In this document: one piece after another, positions 33,915 to 41,393 of the stretch
How positions within the stretch are numbered: position 1 is the stretch's first letter
How the letters are laid out: every line of letters starts with the position of its first letter
From: Solidesulfovibrio carbinoliphilus subsp. oakridgensis
Lineage (GTDB): Bacteria; Desulfobacterota; Desulfovibrionia; Desulfovibrionales; Desulfovibrionaceae
Assembly (NCBI RefSeq): GCF_000177215.2
Contig: NZ_CM001368.1
Span: forward strand, 3,107,625 to 3,171,624
Reading direction: 5' to 3'
Length of the DNA: 64,000 nt
Position numbers and translations under genes: made by a program
The notes under the pieces: model-generated
What the model was told of the DNA's origin: nothing
Seen by the model: the letters and a program-made list of their open reading frames with translations, nothing else
Database searches by the model: none

Positions 33915-36495
33915 GCGGGGTCTCCTCTCCGGACAGTACGGGTTGGATGGCGGCCAGGAATTCCTCGGCAAAGCAGTGGGGATCGTCGTCGCGTCCCATG
34001 CGGACGTCAAGCTGGCGGGTGAAGCCGACCAGGCCGCCCAAAAGGCGCAGCTTGCCGCGCATGGCCTCCCGGTCGAATTTCTTGAGCCGCCCGACCACCA
34101 GGTCGCCGTGGAGCTCCACCCGGAAGTCGGCCTGCTCCAGGATCTTGCCGATGCACCGGGCCCGCCTGGCCCGGCGGGCCAGATCCGTCACCCCGCCGAG
34201 GAACCGGAAATACAGGGCATTGTCGTTTACCACTTCCCCCACATAGGCGTCGATCAGCACGAAGTGGTAGCCGAGGTGGAGGTTCAGGTTCAGGTATTCC
34301 CGGGAGACCACGGCCAGGTTGCGGCCGAGCTTTTCCGAGCCCGGGGCCCCGGCGCCGAGGGTGCGCGTCAGGCTGGCCATGAAGCTCCCCATGTCGACCG
34401 GCACCGGGTCGGTGGCCCACATGCCGGAAGCCGTAAGCCCGGTCAGGATTTCCCGCAAGGGCAGACAGTGCAGGTCTTCCACGCCGATGGGCGAGGTGTC
34501 GGCCCCGGCCTCGTTGTCGAGGTCGATCAAGGAGAGGTTGAGCGGCAGGGGCGAGCGGAGCTTTCGGGCCGAGGCGTCCAGGATGCCCTGCCGGCTTTCG
34601 CTCAGGTCGATCAGTTCGGCCACGGCCTGCTCGTGGATGTAGCGCGTGATGTCGTGGTAGGTGCGGCAGGCGGCCGGGGTGAAGTCCGGGGAGTGGGGGT
34701 CCACGAGGTTAAGCGGCGTGATCTTTTTCAAAAGCCGGCGCAGCAGCCGGTATTCGTAGGAATCCTCGTACACCGCCTCCTCGGTCAGCTCGAAAAAGCG
34801 CAGTTCCTTGACCAGCCCCCGGTAGACCACGTTCTGGGTGGCGTCCACGGTGATCTCGTCGCCGGTCTTGAGCAGGGATGTGGCCACACCGCAGCCGACG
34901 ATGGTCGGCAGCCGAAACTCCCGGGCCACGGCGGCCATGTGCCCGGCCGGGGAGCCGATGTCGGTCAGGATGCCTTGGGCCCGGGCCATGATCCGGGAGT
35001 AGCGGGGCGAGGTGTGGTGGGCGACCAGGATGGCGCCAAAGGGGAAGTCGTCGAGGTCGGCGTCGGTGCGGACCACGAACACCCGGCCCATGGCCACGCC
35101 GCGCTGGACCACGTCCCCCCGGCCGGAAAAGAGCACCTCGGCCTTGGCGGTGGCCGCGTCGATGGCCCCGGTGCGCCGGGCCGGTTCGCCGGAAAAGACC
35201 AGCGGCCGGCTCTGGAGCACATACAGGCGTCCGGCCGCGTCAAAGGTCCATTCCACGTCCTGGGGCCGCTTGAAATATTTTTCCAGCGACAGGGAGGCCT
35301 CGCCGAGCAAGGCCAGCTCGGCCTCGGTCAGGCAGGGGGCGTCGGCCTTTTCCGGGGCGACGTCGGCATATTCCGCGCCCCGGCCCGGAACCAGGACCAT
35401 CTGGCGCGACTTGCGGGCGATTTCCCGGGACGTGGCGGCAAACGGGGCCCGCCTGGCCAGGAGATAGGAGTCGGTCTCCACCTCGCCGGACATGACCGGG
35501 GCGCACAGGCCCCAGGCGGCGCTGACGAAAATGCCCTCGTCGTTTCGGGTCATGGGGGCGTAGGTGTAGAGCCCGCCGCTGACCGTGGAATCGACCATGG
35601 CCTGGCAGCCGACGGCCATGACCGCCTCGTGCTCCCGGAAGCCCCGCCGCCGGCGGTAGAGCCAGGCTTCCGGGGAATAGGCCCCGGCCACCACCCGCTT
35701 GAAGGCCTCGGGCACGTCTTTGGCGGCCACGCCGATGACACTCTCGTACTGGCCGGCGAAGCTGGTCTCGCCGTCCTCGTCCCAGGCCGAGCTGCGGACG
35801 GCGAGGCTCGGCGGCATGGCGCCCAGGCGCCTGGCCAGATCGGCCAGGGCGTCGTGTATGCCCCGGCCCAGGGACCGGGGCAGCGCGGCCGCGAGAATCC
35901 GCTCGCGTACGACGTCGGACACCTGGCGGATGTTGCCTTCCTCGTCGGCGTCCAGGAGCTCGGTCTGGTCGCGGATGAAATCCGGCAGGCCGTTTTTGGC
36001 CATGAAATCGGCGAAAGCGCCGGTGGTGATGACAAATCCGTCCGGCACGGGCAGGGCGAGCTTGTTTTTGAGCTCGCCGAGCATGGCGAACTTGCCGCCG
36101 GCCGCCTCGCCCATGTCCCGGCGCAGGGCCGAGAGCGGCAGGGTGGGGGCGGTGGCCGGGAAATGGTGCCGGCCGGCCAGCTCGTCGGCGATTTCCTGGC
36201 GCACGGCCTCGAAGGCGATGAAAAGGGGCACGTTGCGGCAGCGGTTCAAAATGGACAGGTCCGAAACCAGCTTGAAGATCTGGTCCGAGAGTTCCTCGCA
36301 GGCCGATTCGATGTAGCGGCGGTCGAACACATATTCGCCGCCGAGCTTGTCGCCCATGTCGGCCATGAGCGTGAGGATGCGGTTGTTGCGCTCGAGGATG
36401 CTTTTGAATTTCTTGAAAAGCACCACAAAGGGGACCGGGGTCTTGCCCCGGGACCGCCAGCCGAGGGCCCCGCCGATCCTGTCCAGTACGCCCAT
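33892..36495 (-). CDS. PEP-synthase-like phosphotransferase paralogue 1
   Basis: An 867-residue paralogue with an intact ATP-grasp domain: GGKFAMLGELKN near 135, AVRSSAWDEDGETSFAGQYE near 230, DVEWTFDAAGRLYVLQSRP near 425. The His domain has DIGSPAGHMAAVAREFRLP near 518. The N-terminal 110 residues are helical (GGEYVFDRRYIES) and the last 300 contain CRTYHDITRYIHEQAV near 605 and YLNLNLHLGYHFVLIDAY in place of the PEP-binding barrel of PpsA. The usual pyruvate-dependent product is therefore unlikely. It lies 21 bases after the TIGR02186 gene. Confidence 0.87.
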   Translation of the reverse strand: MGVLDRIGGALGWRSRGKTPVPFVVLFKKFKSILERNNRILTLMADMGDKLGGEYVFDRRYIESACEELSDQIFKLVSDLSILNRCRNVPLFIAFEAVRQEIADELAGRHHFPATAPTLPLSALRRDMGEAAGGKFAMLGELKNKLALPVPDGFVITTGAFADFMAKNGLPDFIRDQTELLDADEEGNIRQVSDVVRERILAAALPRSLGRGIHDALADLARRLGAMPPSLAVRSSAWDEDGETSFAGQYESVIGVAAKDVPEAFKRVVAGAYSPEAWLYRRRRGFREHEAVMAVGCQAMVDSTVSGGLYTYAPMTRNDEGIFVSAAWGLCAPVMSGEVETDSYLLARRAPFAATSREIARKSRQMVLVPGRGAEYADVAPEKADAPCLTEAELALLGEASLSLEKYFKRPQDVEWTFDAAGRLYVLQSRPLVFSGEPARRTGAIDAATAKAEVLFSGRGDVVQRGVAMGRVFVVRTDADLDDFPFGAILVAHHTSPRYSRIMARAQGILTDIGSPAGHMAAVAREFRLPTIVGCGVATSLLKTGDEITVDATQNVVYRGLVKELRFFELTEEAVYEDSYEYRLLRRLLKKITPLNLVDPHSPDFTPAACRTYHDITRYIHEQAVAELIDLSESRQGILDASARKLRSPLPLNLSLIDLDNEAGADTSPIGVEDLHCLPLREILTGLTASGMWATDPVPVDMGSFMASLTRTLGAGAPGSEKLGRNLAVVSREYLNLNLHLGYHFVLIDAYVGEVVNDNALYFRFLGGVTDLARRARRARCIGKILEQADFRVELHGDLVVGRLKKFDREAMRGKLRLLGGLVGFTRQLDVRMGRDDDPHCFAEEFLAAIQPVLSGEETPHADAKHL

Positions 36496-36516
36496 GGCCG
36501 ATGCTCCGGGCCGGCC

Positions 36517-37293
36517 CTAGTGGGCCCCGCCCTTGGAGCCGCTGAAGATCTGGCCGATGACCAGGCCGCCGACAATGGCGATGATCGAGGCCAGGACGCC
36601 GTAGAGCGTGCCGTGGCCGAAGGCCATGTCGGCCAGGAAGGCCGGGGCACCGATAAAGGCGGCCGTGACCGAGGCGTCGCCCTGGCCGAGGACGGCGCCG
36701 TCCCGGATGGCCAGGACTTCCACGGCGTAGGCCCCGGGCGACAGGCGCGACGGCATGTGCAACACGGCGGTAAACGGCCGGGCCGCGCCGGCGTCCGCGC
36801 CAAGCGTCACCTGGCCGGCGTTTTCCTTATACAGCTTTTCCGCGGTCTGGTACCGGAGAAACTCGGCCACAAGCGGGGCCGTGTCGCCGTCTTTCGCCGT
36901 GACCGTGATCCGGTCGGCCAGGCCCGGGACGCCGAGGCGGGACACGTCCGCGGCCGGGACCTCGGGCGAGGCCGCGACCAGGAAGACCCTGGGCGCGTCC
37001 TTAAAGGCCACCTTGTCGAGGTTCATCCACAAGAGGCCAAAGACCTTGCCCTTTTCCTTCATGGGAAACGTGGTCGGGTCGCCGACCAGCCGGACCACCA
37101 CCTGGCTTCCCGCCGGCACCGTGCCGGTCACGGTCAGGTCCGTGCCGTTGTACAGGGTGTCGATGGCGATGGTCCCGGGGCTTGCTTCCACGGAGACCGG
37201 CGCGGCGGCGTCGGCCAGGGCCGGGGCGGCCGCCAGGAAGGAGGCGAGGCCGACGAGGGCCAGGAGGGCCAGGATGGAAAGAATGCGCCGCAT
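36517..37293 (-). CDS. TIGR02186-type membrane-anchored periplasmic protein
   Basis: A 258-residue protein with a signal peptide (1-27), a beta-rich body that begins VSVEASPGTIAIDTLYNGTDLTVTGTVP, and one C-terminal membrane helix (about 230-250). This matches TIGR02186 (Alph_Pro_TM), a family often found next to TauE/SafE exporters. It starts one base after the exporter gene. Its job is unknown; it may be a periplasmic partner of the exporter. Confidence 0.82.
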   Translation of the reverse strand: MRRILSILALLALVGLASFLAAAPALADAAAPVSVEASPGTIAIDTLYNGTDLTVTGTVPAGSQVVVRLVGDPTTFPMKEKGKVFGLLWMNLDKVAFKDAPRVFLVAASPEVPAADVSRLGVPGLADRITVTAKDGDTAPLVAEFLRYQTAEKLYKENAGQVTLGADAGAARPFTAVLHMPSRLSPGAYAVEVLAIRDGAVLGQGDASVTAAFIGAPAFLADMAFGHGTLYGVLASIIAIVGGLVIGQIFSGSKGGAH

Positions 37294-37294
37294 G

Positions 37295-38233
37295 CTAGTG
37301 TCCTCCGATGGCCGCGAGCAGGACGTCGGGCCGGGCCAGCAGTTCGTAGAGCATCTTGAACATCACCACGAGCACGATGCCGGCCAGGTAGATCTTCAGC
37401 TGGTCGCCTTGGAGCTTGCGGCCGATCCTGGCCCCGAACTGGGCCCCGATGGCCGAGCCGATCAGAAGCAGCAGGGCCAGCACGAAGTCCACGGTGTGGT
37501 TCTCGGCCGACTGCATGATGGTGACGTTGATGCATGTGAAAAGGACCTGGAAAAGGCTTGTGCCGACCACCACGTGCATGGGCATGCGCAGCATGTAGAC
37601 CATGACCGGGACCATGATGAACCCGCCGCCGACACCCATGATGGCCGACAGGACGCCGACCAGGGTGCCGAAGAAAAGCGGGGTCAGGGCCGACTGGCGG
37701 ATGCCGGAGCGGGGGAAGTCCATCTGCCAGGGCAGGCTCGCCATGAACCGGGCGTAGGCCGAGGGCCTGGCCGGCGCGGCCTGGGCCTGGGAGGGGCGCT
37801 TGGCCTTTCGCATGGAGCTTAGGGACTCGAAAAACATGTAGGAGCCGACGCCGCCGAGCATGAGGACGTAGGTGATGCTGATGAGGAAGTCGGCGTTGCC
37901 CATGGCCCGCAAAATTTTGATGAGCTGGACGCCGAGGGTGCCGCCGAGCACGCCGCCGATGAGGAGCAATACGCCCATCCGGACGTCCACGTTGCCAAGG
38001 CGCAGGTGGATGAGCGTGCCCGACGTCGAGGCCCCGACGATCTGGTTGGAATCGGACGCCGCGGCCACGGTAGCCGGGATGCCCATCATCATGAGGAGCG
38101 GGGTCATGAGAAAACCGCCGCCGACGCCGAAGATGCCCGATAAGAGCCCCACCCCGCCACCAAGGCCGAGCACGGCCAGGATGTTCACCGAATTGCCGGC
38201 GATGGGCAGGTACATGGTCATGGGAATGGTCAT
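37295..38233 (-). CDS. TauE/SafE (TSUP) family anion exporter
   Basis: A 312-residue membrane protein with eight helices and the TSUP repeat GxGGGFxxxPLL, seen twice (FGVGGGFLMTPLLMMMG near 35 and MGVGGGFIMVPVMVYML near 205). TSUP members export sulfite, sulfoacetate or other small organosulfur anions. It is coupled by a four-base overlap to the stress protein and by a 1-base gap to the TIGR02186 gene. The true substrate cannot be read from the sequence; a sulfur anion would suit a sulfate reducer. Confidence 0.9.
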   Translation of the reverse strand: MTIPMTMYLPIAGNSVNILAVLGLGGGVGLLSGIFGVGGGFLMTPLLMMMGIPATVAAASDSNQIVGASTSGTLIHLRLGNVDVRMGVLLLIGGVLGGTLGVQLIKILRAMGNADFLISITYVLMLGGVGSYMFFESLSSMRKAKRPSQAQAAPARPSAYARFMASLPWQMDFPRSGIRQSALTPLFFGTLVGVLSAIMGVGGGFIMVPVMVYMLRMPMHVVVGTSLFQVLFTCINVTIMQSAENHTVDFVLALLLLIGSAIGAQFGARIGRKLQGDQLKIYLAGIVLVVMFKMLYELLARPDVLLAAIGGH

Positions 38234-38658
38234 GTCGCCTCACCTTGTGTTTGGGTTTCGCTCCGGCGCGGGGAGACCAGTTCCACCCGGCAGGAGATGC
38301 CATGCAGGATCCGTTTGAGGGACTGGGCCTCGGCGGGGCGTCCGTCCCCGTCGGCCGATTCGGCCACGAGCAGCGTGATCTTGCGATCGCGGGCGAACCG
38401 GATGACCTCTTCCTCGTACCCGCCCTCGGACACGAAGTACTCGATGCCGACCCCCTGCTCCTGGGCCCGCTGCACCATGAGCCGCAGCCGTGCGCCGTCG
38501 CCGTCCGTGCCCGGACCGGGCCGGCCGTCGGGGCTTGGCGGCGGGGTCACGAACAGGACGTGGACCTTGGCGCCGATGCGCCGGGCCAGGGAGATGGCCC
38601 GGGTCAGGGCCGCGAAGGCTCCGTTTCGTGGCGTTGCGCCAATCAGTATGCGTTCCAT
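38230..38658 (-). CDS. Universal stress protein family (UspA)
   Basis: A 142-residue single Usp domain starting MERILIGATPRNGAFAALTRA, with the C-terminal part LLVAESADGDG replacing the usual G2xG9xGS/T ATP loop, so nucleotide binding is doubtful. It is the first gene of the operon, just behind the sigma-54 promoter, and overlaps the exporter gene by four bases. The Usp domain may sense or buffer the stress that triggers the operon. Confidence 0.8.
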   Translation of the reverse strand: MERILIGATPRNGAFAALTRAISLARRIGAKVHVLFVTPPPSPDGRPGPGTDGDGARLRLMVQRAQEQGVGIEYFVSEGGYEEEVIRFARDRKITLLVAESADGDGRPAEAQSLKRILHGISCRVELVSPRRSETQTQGEAT

Positions 38659-38680
38659 GGGGTTTCCTGGCCCGGGCTAA

Positions 38681-38697
38681 AGCAACCGGCGGGCCAA
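38681..38697 (-). promoter_or_regulatory. Sigma-54 promoter of the Usp / TSUP / PEP-synthase-like operon
   Basis: On the minus strand TTGGCCCGCCGGTTGCT matches the -24/-12 consensus TTGGCACG-N4-TTGCW with exact spacing. The predicted start leaves a leader of only about 13 bases before the stress-protein ATG. It implies an AAA+ activator; one is encoded at 42833. Confidence 0.75.
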
Positions 38698-39028
38698 GAC
38701 GATTTTTTGAAGACAAGGCATTGGAATGACATGGGAAGAACGTTCGGCAGACAGGGTGGAACGGGTGGGTGTGTTTCAAAATGAAAAGGGCTGGCCAGGA
38801 GCGGAACGGCCTTCGTTCCAACCTGAAACAGGCGCGCCCGGAAAGGGACCGGCCAGGGGCGAGGGGCAATGCCCGGAGAGAACGGTCTTTTTTCTATCCA
38901 GTCCCGGGAGGGCATGGTAGCGTCGGGCCAAACCCGAACAACGTTCGCGGCGGGCGCCGTCTGGCCGGAAACGGGCCGTCCGCCGCCTTTGCTCCGGCCG
39001 CGTCCCACCCTTTGACAGGAGAACCGCC
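38698..39028. other. Intergenic gap without recognised features
   Basis: About 330 bases between the sigma-54 promoter and the guanine deaminase gene. I see no credible gene or structured element. A GACAGGAG ribosome site precedes 39029. Confidence 0.5.
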
Positions 39029-40444
39029 ATGCCCAAAGCGAGCTGCGCCGTCCGTGGAACGTTTTTCGATTTCGTCGACGATCCCTGGCACCATGCCGGC
39101 AACGAGCAGGCGGCCGCCCGGTTTTTGGCCGACGGCCTGCTTGTGGTCAAAGACGGCGTCATCGCGGATTTCGGCCCCTTTGCGGACGTCTCGCCGCGCC
39201 ATCCGGGCCTGGATATCACCCATCTGCCGGACCGGATCATCCTGCCCGGCTTCATCGACGGCCATATCCACTTCCCCCAGGTCCGGGTGCTCGGGGCCTA
39301 CGGCAACCAGCTCCTGGACTGGCTGCAGACCTGGATCTTCGGCGAGGAGCTCAAGTACCGGGACCGCGACTACGCCCGCAAGGCGGCCGGGCTTTTCTTC
39401 GACGCCCTCCTGGCCGGCGGCACCACCACCTGCCTGGCCTTCACCACGAGCAGCCCGGTCTCCACCGAGGAGTTCTTCGAGGAGGCGACCCGGCGGGAGA
39501 TGCGCGTCATCGCCGGCCTGACCGGCATCGACCGGTTCGCGCCGGCGGATTTCTGCATCACCCCGGACGATTTCTACAAGGAATCGAAGCGGCTGATCGA
39601 AAAGTACCACCGCCGGGGTCGTAACCTCTACGCCATCACCCCCCGCTTTGCCGTGGGCTGCACCGGCGAGATGATGGACAGCTGCCGCCGGCTCAAGGAA
39701 GAGCACGCCGACTGCTGGGTCAACACCCACATCTCGGAAAACCCGTCCGAGGTGCGCACGGCCAAGGACCACTTCCCGGACTGCTCGGACTACACCGAGG
39801 TCCACGAAAAACACGGGCTGCTCGGTCCGAAGTTCACGGCCGGCCACGGCATCTGGCTGTCAAACGGCGAGATGCGCCGCTTCTCCAAGGCCGGGGCGGC
39901 CATCGCCTTTTGCCCGCTCTCCAACCTCTTCCTCGGCAGCGGGCTTTTCCGCCTGGGCCGGGCCAAGGACCCGGAATACCCGGTCCGGGTGGCCGTCGGC
40001 AGCGACGTCGGCGGCGGCAACGCCTTCTCCCTCGTCCGGGTCCTCGAAGAGGCCTACAAGGTCGGCATGTGCAACAACACCATGCTCGACGGCTCCATCG
40101 ATCCGCGAAACCAGGACCTCGGCGAGGCCGACCGCAACAAGCTCTCGCCCTACCGGGCCTTCTACCTGGCCACCCTGGGCGGGGCCCAGGCCCTCTACCT
40201 CGACGACATGCTCGGCAACTTCGAGCCGGGCAAGGAGGCCGATTTCGTGGCCCTGGACTGGAAGGCCGGCCAGCTGGCCATGGCCTGGCATCAGACCCTG
40301 GCCGTGGAAGAGGGCGGCCCGGAGACCATCGAGCAGGCGGCCCAGCTCCTTTTCGGCATCATGGCCGCCGGTGACGACCGCAACGTGGACGAGACCTGGG
40401 TGGCCGGGGCCCGGGCCTACAAGAAGGGACACGACAAAGCGTAG
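39029..40444 (+). CDS. guaD: Guanine deaminase
   Basis: A 471-residue amidohydrolase that turns guanine into xanthine. The metal motifs are PGFIDGHIHFPQ near residue 73, THISE near 238, the His in TAGHGIWL near 272 and the Asp in AVGSDVGGG near 325. The length and the motif RIILPGFIDGHIHFPQ fit GuaD and not the related chlorohydrolases. The product feeds purine salvage or catabolism. It is the first + gene of this segment. Confidence 0.9.
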   Translation: MPKASCAVRGTFFDFVDDPWHHAGNEQAAARFLADGLLVVKDGVIADFGPFADVSPRHPGLDITHLPDRIILPGFIDGHIHFPQVRVLGAYGNQLLDWLQTWIFGEELKYRDRDYARKAAGLFFDALLAGGTTTCLAFTTSSPVSTEEFFEEATRREMRVIAGLTGIDRFAPADFCITPDDFYKESKRLIEKYHRRGRNLYAITPRFAVGCTGEMMDSCRRLKEEHADCWVNTHISENPSEVRTAKDHFPDCSDYTEVHEKHGLLGPKFTAGHGIWLSNGEMRRFSKAGAAIAFCPLSNLFLGSGLFRLGRAKDPEYPVRVAVGSDVGGGNAFSLVRVLEEAYKVGMCNNTMLDGSIDPRNQDLGEADRNKLSPYRAFYLATLGGAQALYLDDMLGNFEPGKEADFVALDWKAGQLAMAWHQTLAVEEGGPETIEQAAQLLFGIMAAGDDRNVDETWVAGARAYKKGHDKA

Positions 40445-40460
40445 GGGGGGAGGACGGGGG

Positions 40461-40502
40461 ATGCCTCCGGCGGCCAAAGGGCTTGGCCCTTTGAAAACCC
40501 GG
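40461..40502. repeat. Intergenic palindromic repeat, variant copy F (reverse orientation)
   Basis: It carries GATGCCTCCGGCGGCC, the reverse complement of the shared core, next to a different stem (AAAGGGC TTG GCCCTTT). It lies between guaD and the ABM-like gene. Confidence 0.65.
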
Positions 40503-40624
40503 GGCGGTGTTCCAACGGACTGCCGGGCTGGCGGAAAGACGGCCGTTGGCCGTGGTTGCCCGGGCCGGGATGGTCGGACCCCGGGTTGGTTCGTCGGCGG
40601 TCAAAACGGCGAAGGAGGGCGGGC

Positions 40625-41272
40625 GTGGAAGTGCGGGTGTCCAAGGTCTCGGCGGTGGTGGTCCAGCGGGTGCCGCCGGAAAAGGCCGACTGGTTCCTGG
40701 AGTGGCAGCGCGGCGTCTCGGCCGCGGCCGAAGCCTTTGGCGGCTTTCGCGGCACGGACGTCTACCCGCCGGCCCCGGGCCAGGGCGACGAGTGGATCGC
40801 GGTCATCCACTTCGACGGGCCCGAGGCCCTGGACGCCTGGCTCGGGTCCCCGGTCCGGGCCGAATGGGTGGAAAAGCTCAAGTCCGCCATCGGCGGCTTT
40901 GACCTGAAAGTTCTGTCCCAGGGCTTTGGCCCCTGGTTCGTCTGCCTGACCCCGGAGGCCGGGGCGGCCCCGCCGCCGTCCTGGAAGATGGCCGTGATCG
41001 TGCTTTTGGGGCTCTATCCCACGGTCATGGTGCTGGCCCTTTTCCCGGGCCCCTTCCTCTCGCCGCTCGGGCTGGCCGTGTCCATGCTGGTCGGCAATGC
41101 GCTCAGCATCTCGATCCTCCAGTGGCTGGTGATGCCCTTTTTGAACAAGCGCTTTTCCGGCTGGCTCCTGGCCAACGGCCCGGGCCGGCGCCTTGCCTCG
41201 GCCGGCGGCCTGGCCGTCATCCTCGGGCTCCTGGCCGGCTTGGCCGTCCTTTTTCGGCAGGTGACCGGGTAG
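40625..41272 (+). CDS. ABM-like domain protein with C-terminal membrane helices
   Basis: A 215-residue protein. Residues 5-100 look like an antibiotic-biosynthesis-monooxygenase (ferredoxin-like) domain: VQRVPPEKADWFLEWQRGV, FRGTDVYPP and WIAVIHFDG. The rest has three hydrophobic segments. Such membrane-linked ABM proteins have no defined reaction. The GTG start at 40625 has a good GGAGG site; an ATG 69 bases earlier has none and adds a basic stretch. Confidence 0.72.
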   Translation: MEVRVSKVSAVVVQRVPPEKADWFLEWQRGVSAAAEAFGGFRGTDVYPPAPGQGDEWIAVIHFDGPEALDAWLGSPVRAEWVEKLKSAIGGFDLKVLSQGFGPWFVCLTPEAGAAPPPSWKMAVIVLLGLYPTVMVLALFPGPFLSPLGLAVSMLVGNALSISILQWLVMPFLNKRFSGWLLANGPGRRLASAGGLAVILGLLAGLAVLFRQVTG

Positions 41273-41285
41273 GCAAAAGCCCCGC

Positions 41286-41302
41286 CTGGAACGGGAGTTG
41301 CA
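41286..41302 (+). promoter_or_regulatory. Sigma-54 promoter of the histidine kinase / NtrC-type pair
   Basis: CTGGAACGGGAGTTGCA has GG and GC at exact -24/-12 spacing. The predicted start (about 41313) falls inside the next terminator hairpin. Confidence 0.65.
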
Positions 41303-41303
41303 G

Positions 41304-41342
41304 CCCGGTTTCCCGGCCGTCCGGGAGCCGGGCCGCTTTTTT
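41304..41342 (+). terminator. Terminator between the ABM gene and the kinase gene
   Basis: Nested arms CCCGG...CCCGG / CCGGG...CCGGG (41304-41332) are followed by six T at 41337-41342. Read-through from the ABM gene should stop here, whereas a sigma-54 transcript starting at about 41313 would lack the 5' outer arm and could pass. Confidence 0.6.
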
Positions 41343-41351
41343 GGGGGAAAA

Positions 41352-41379
41352 AGGCCGGGAATCGTGGTATTCCCGGCCT
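41352..41379 (+). promoter_or_regulatory. Leader hairpin of the histidine kinase gene
   Basis: Perfect 11-base arms AGGCCGGGAAT / ATTCCCGGCCT with a 6-base loop, ending 14 bases before the kinase ATG. It may hinder or protect the ribosome site. Confidence 0.5.
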
Positions 41380-41393
41380 CCGAAGGACAGGGT

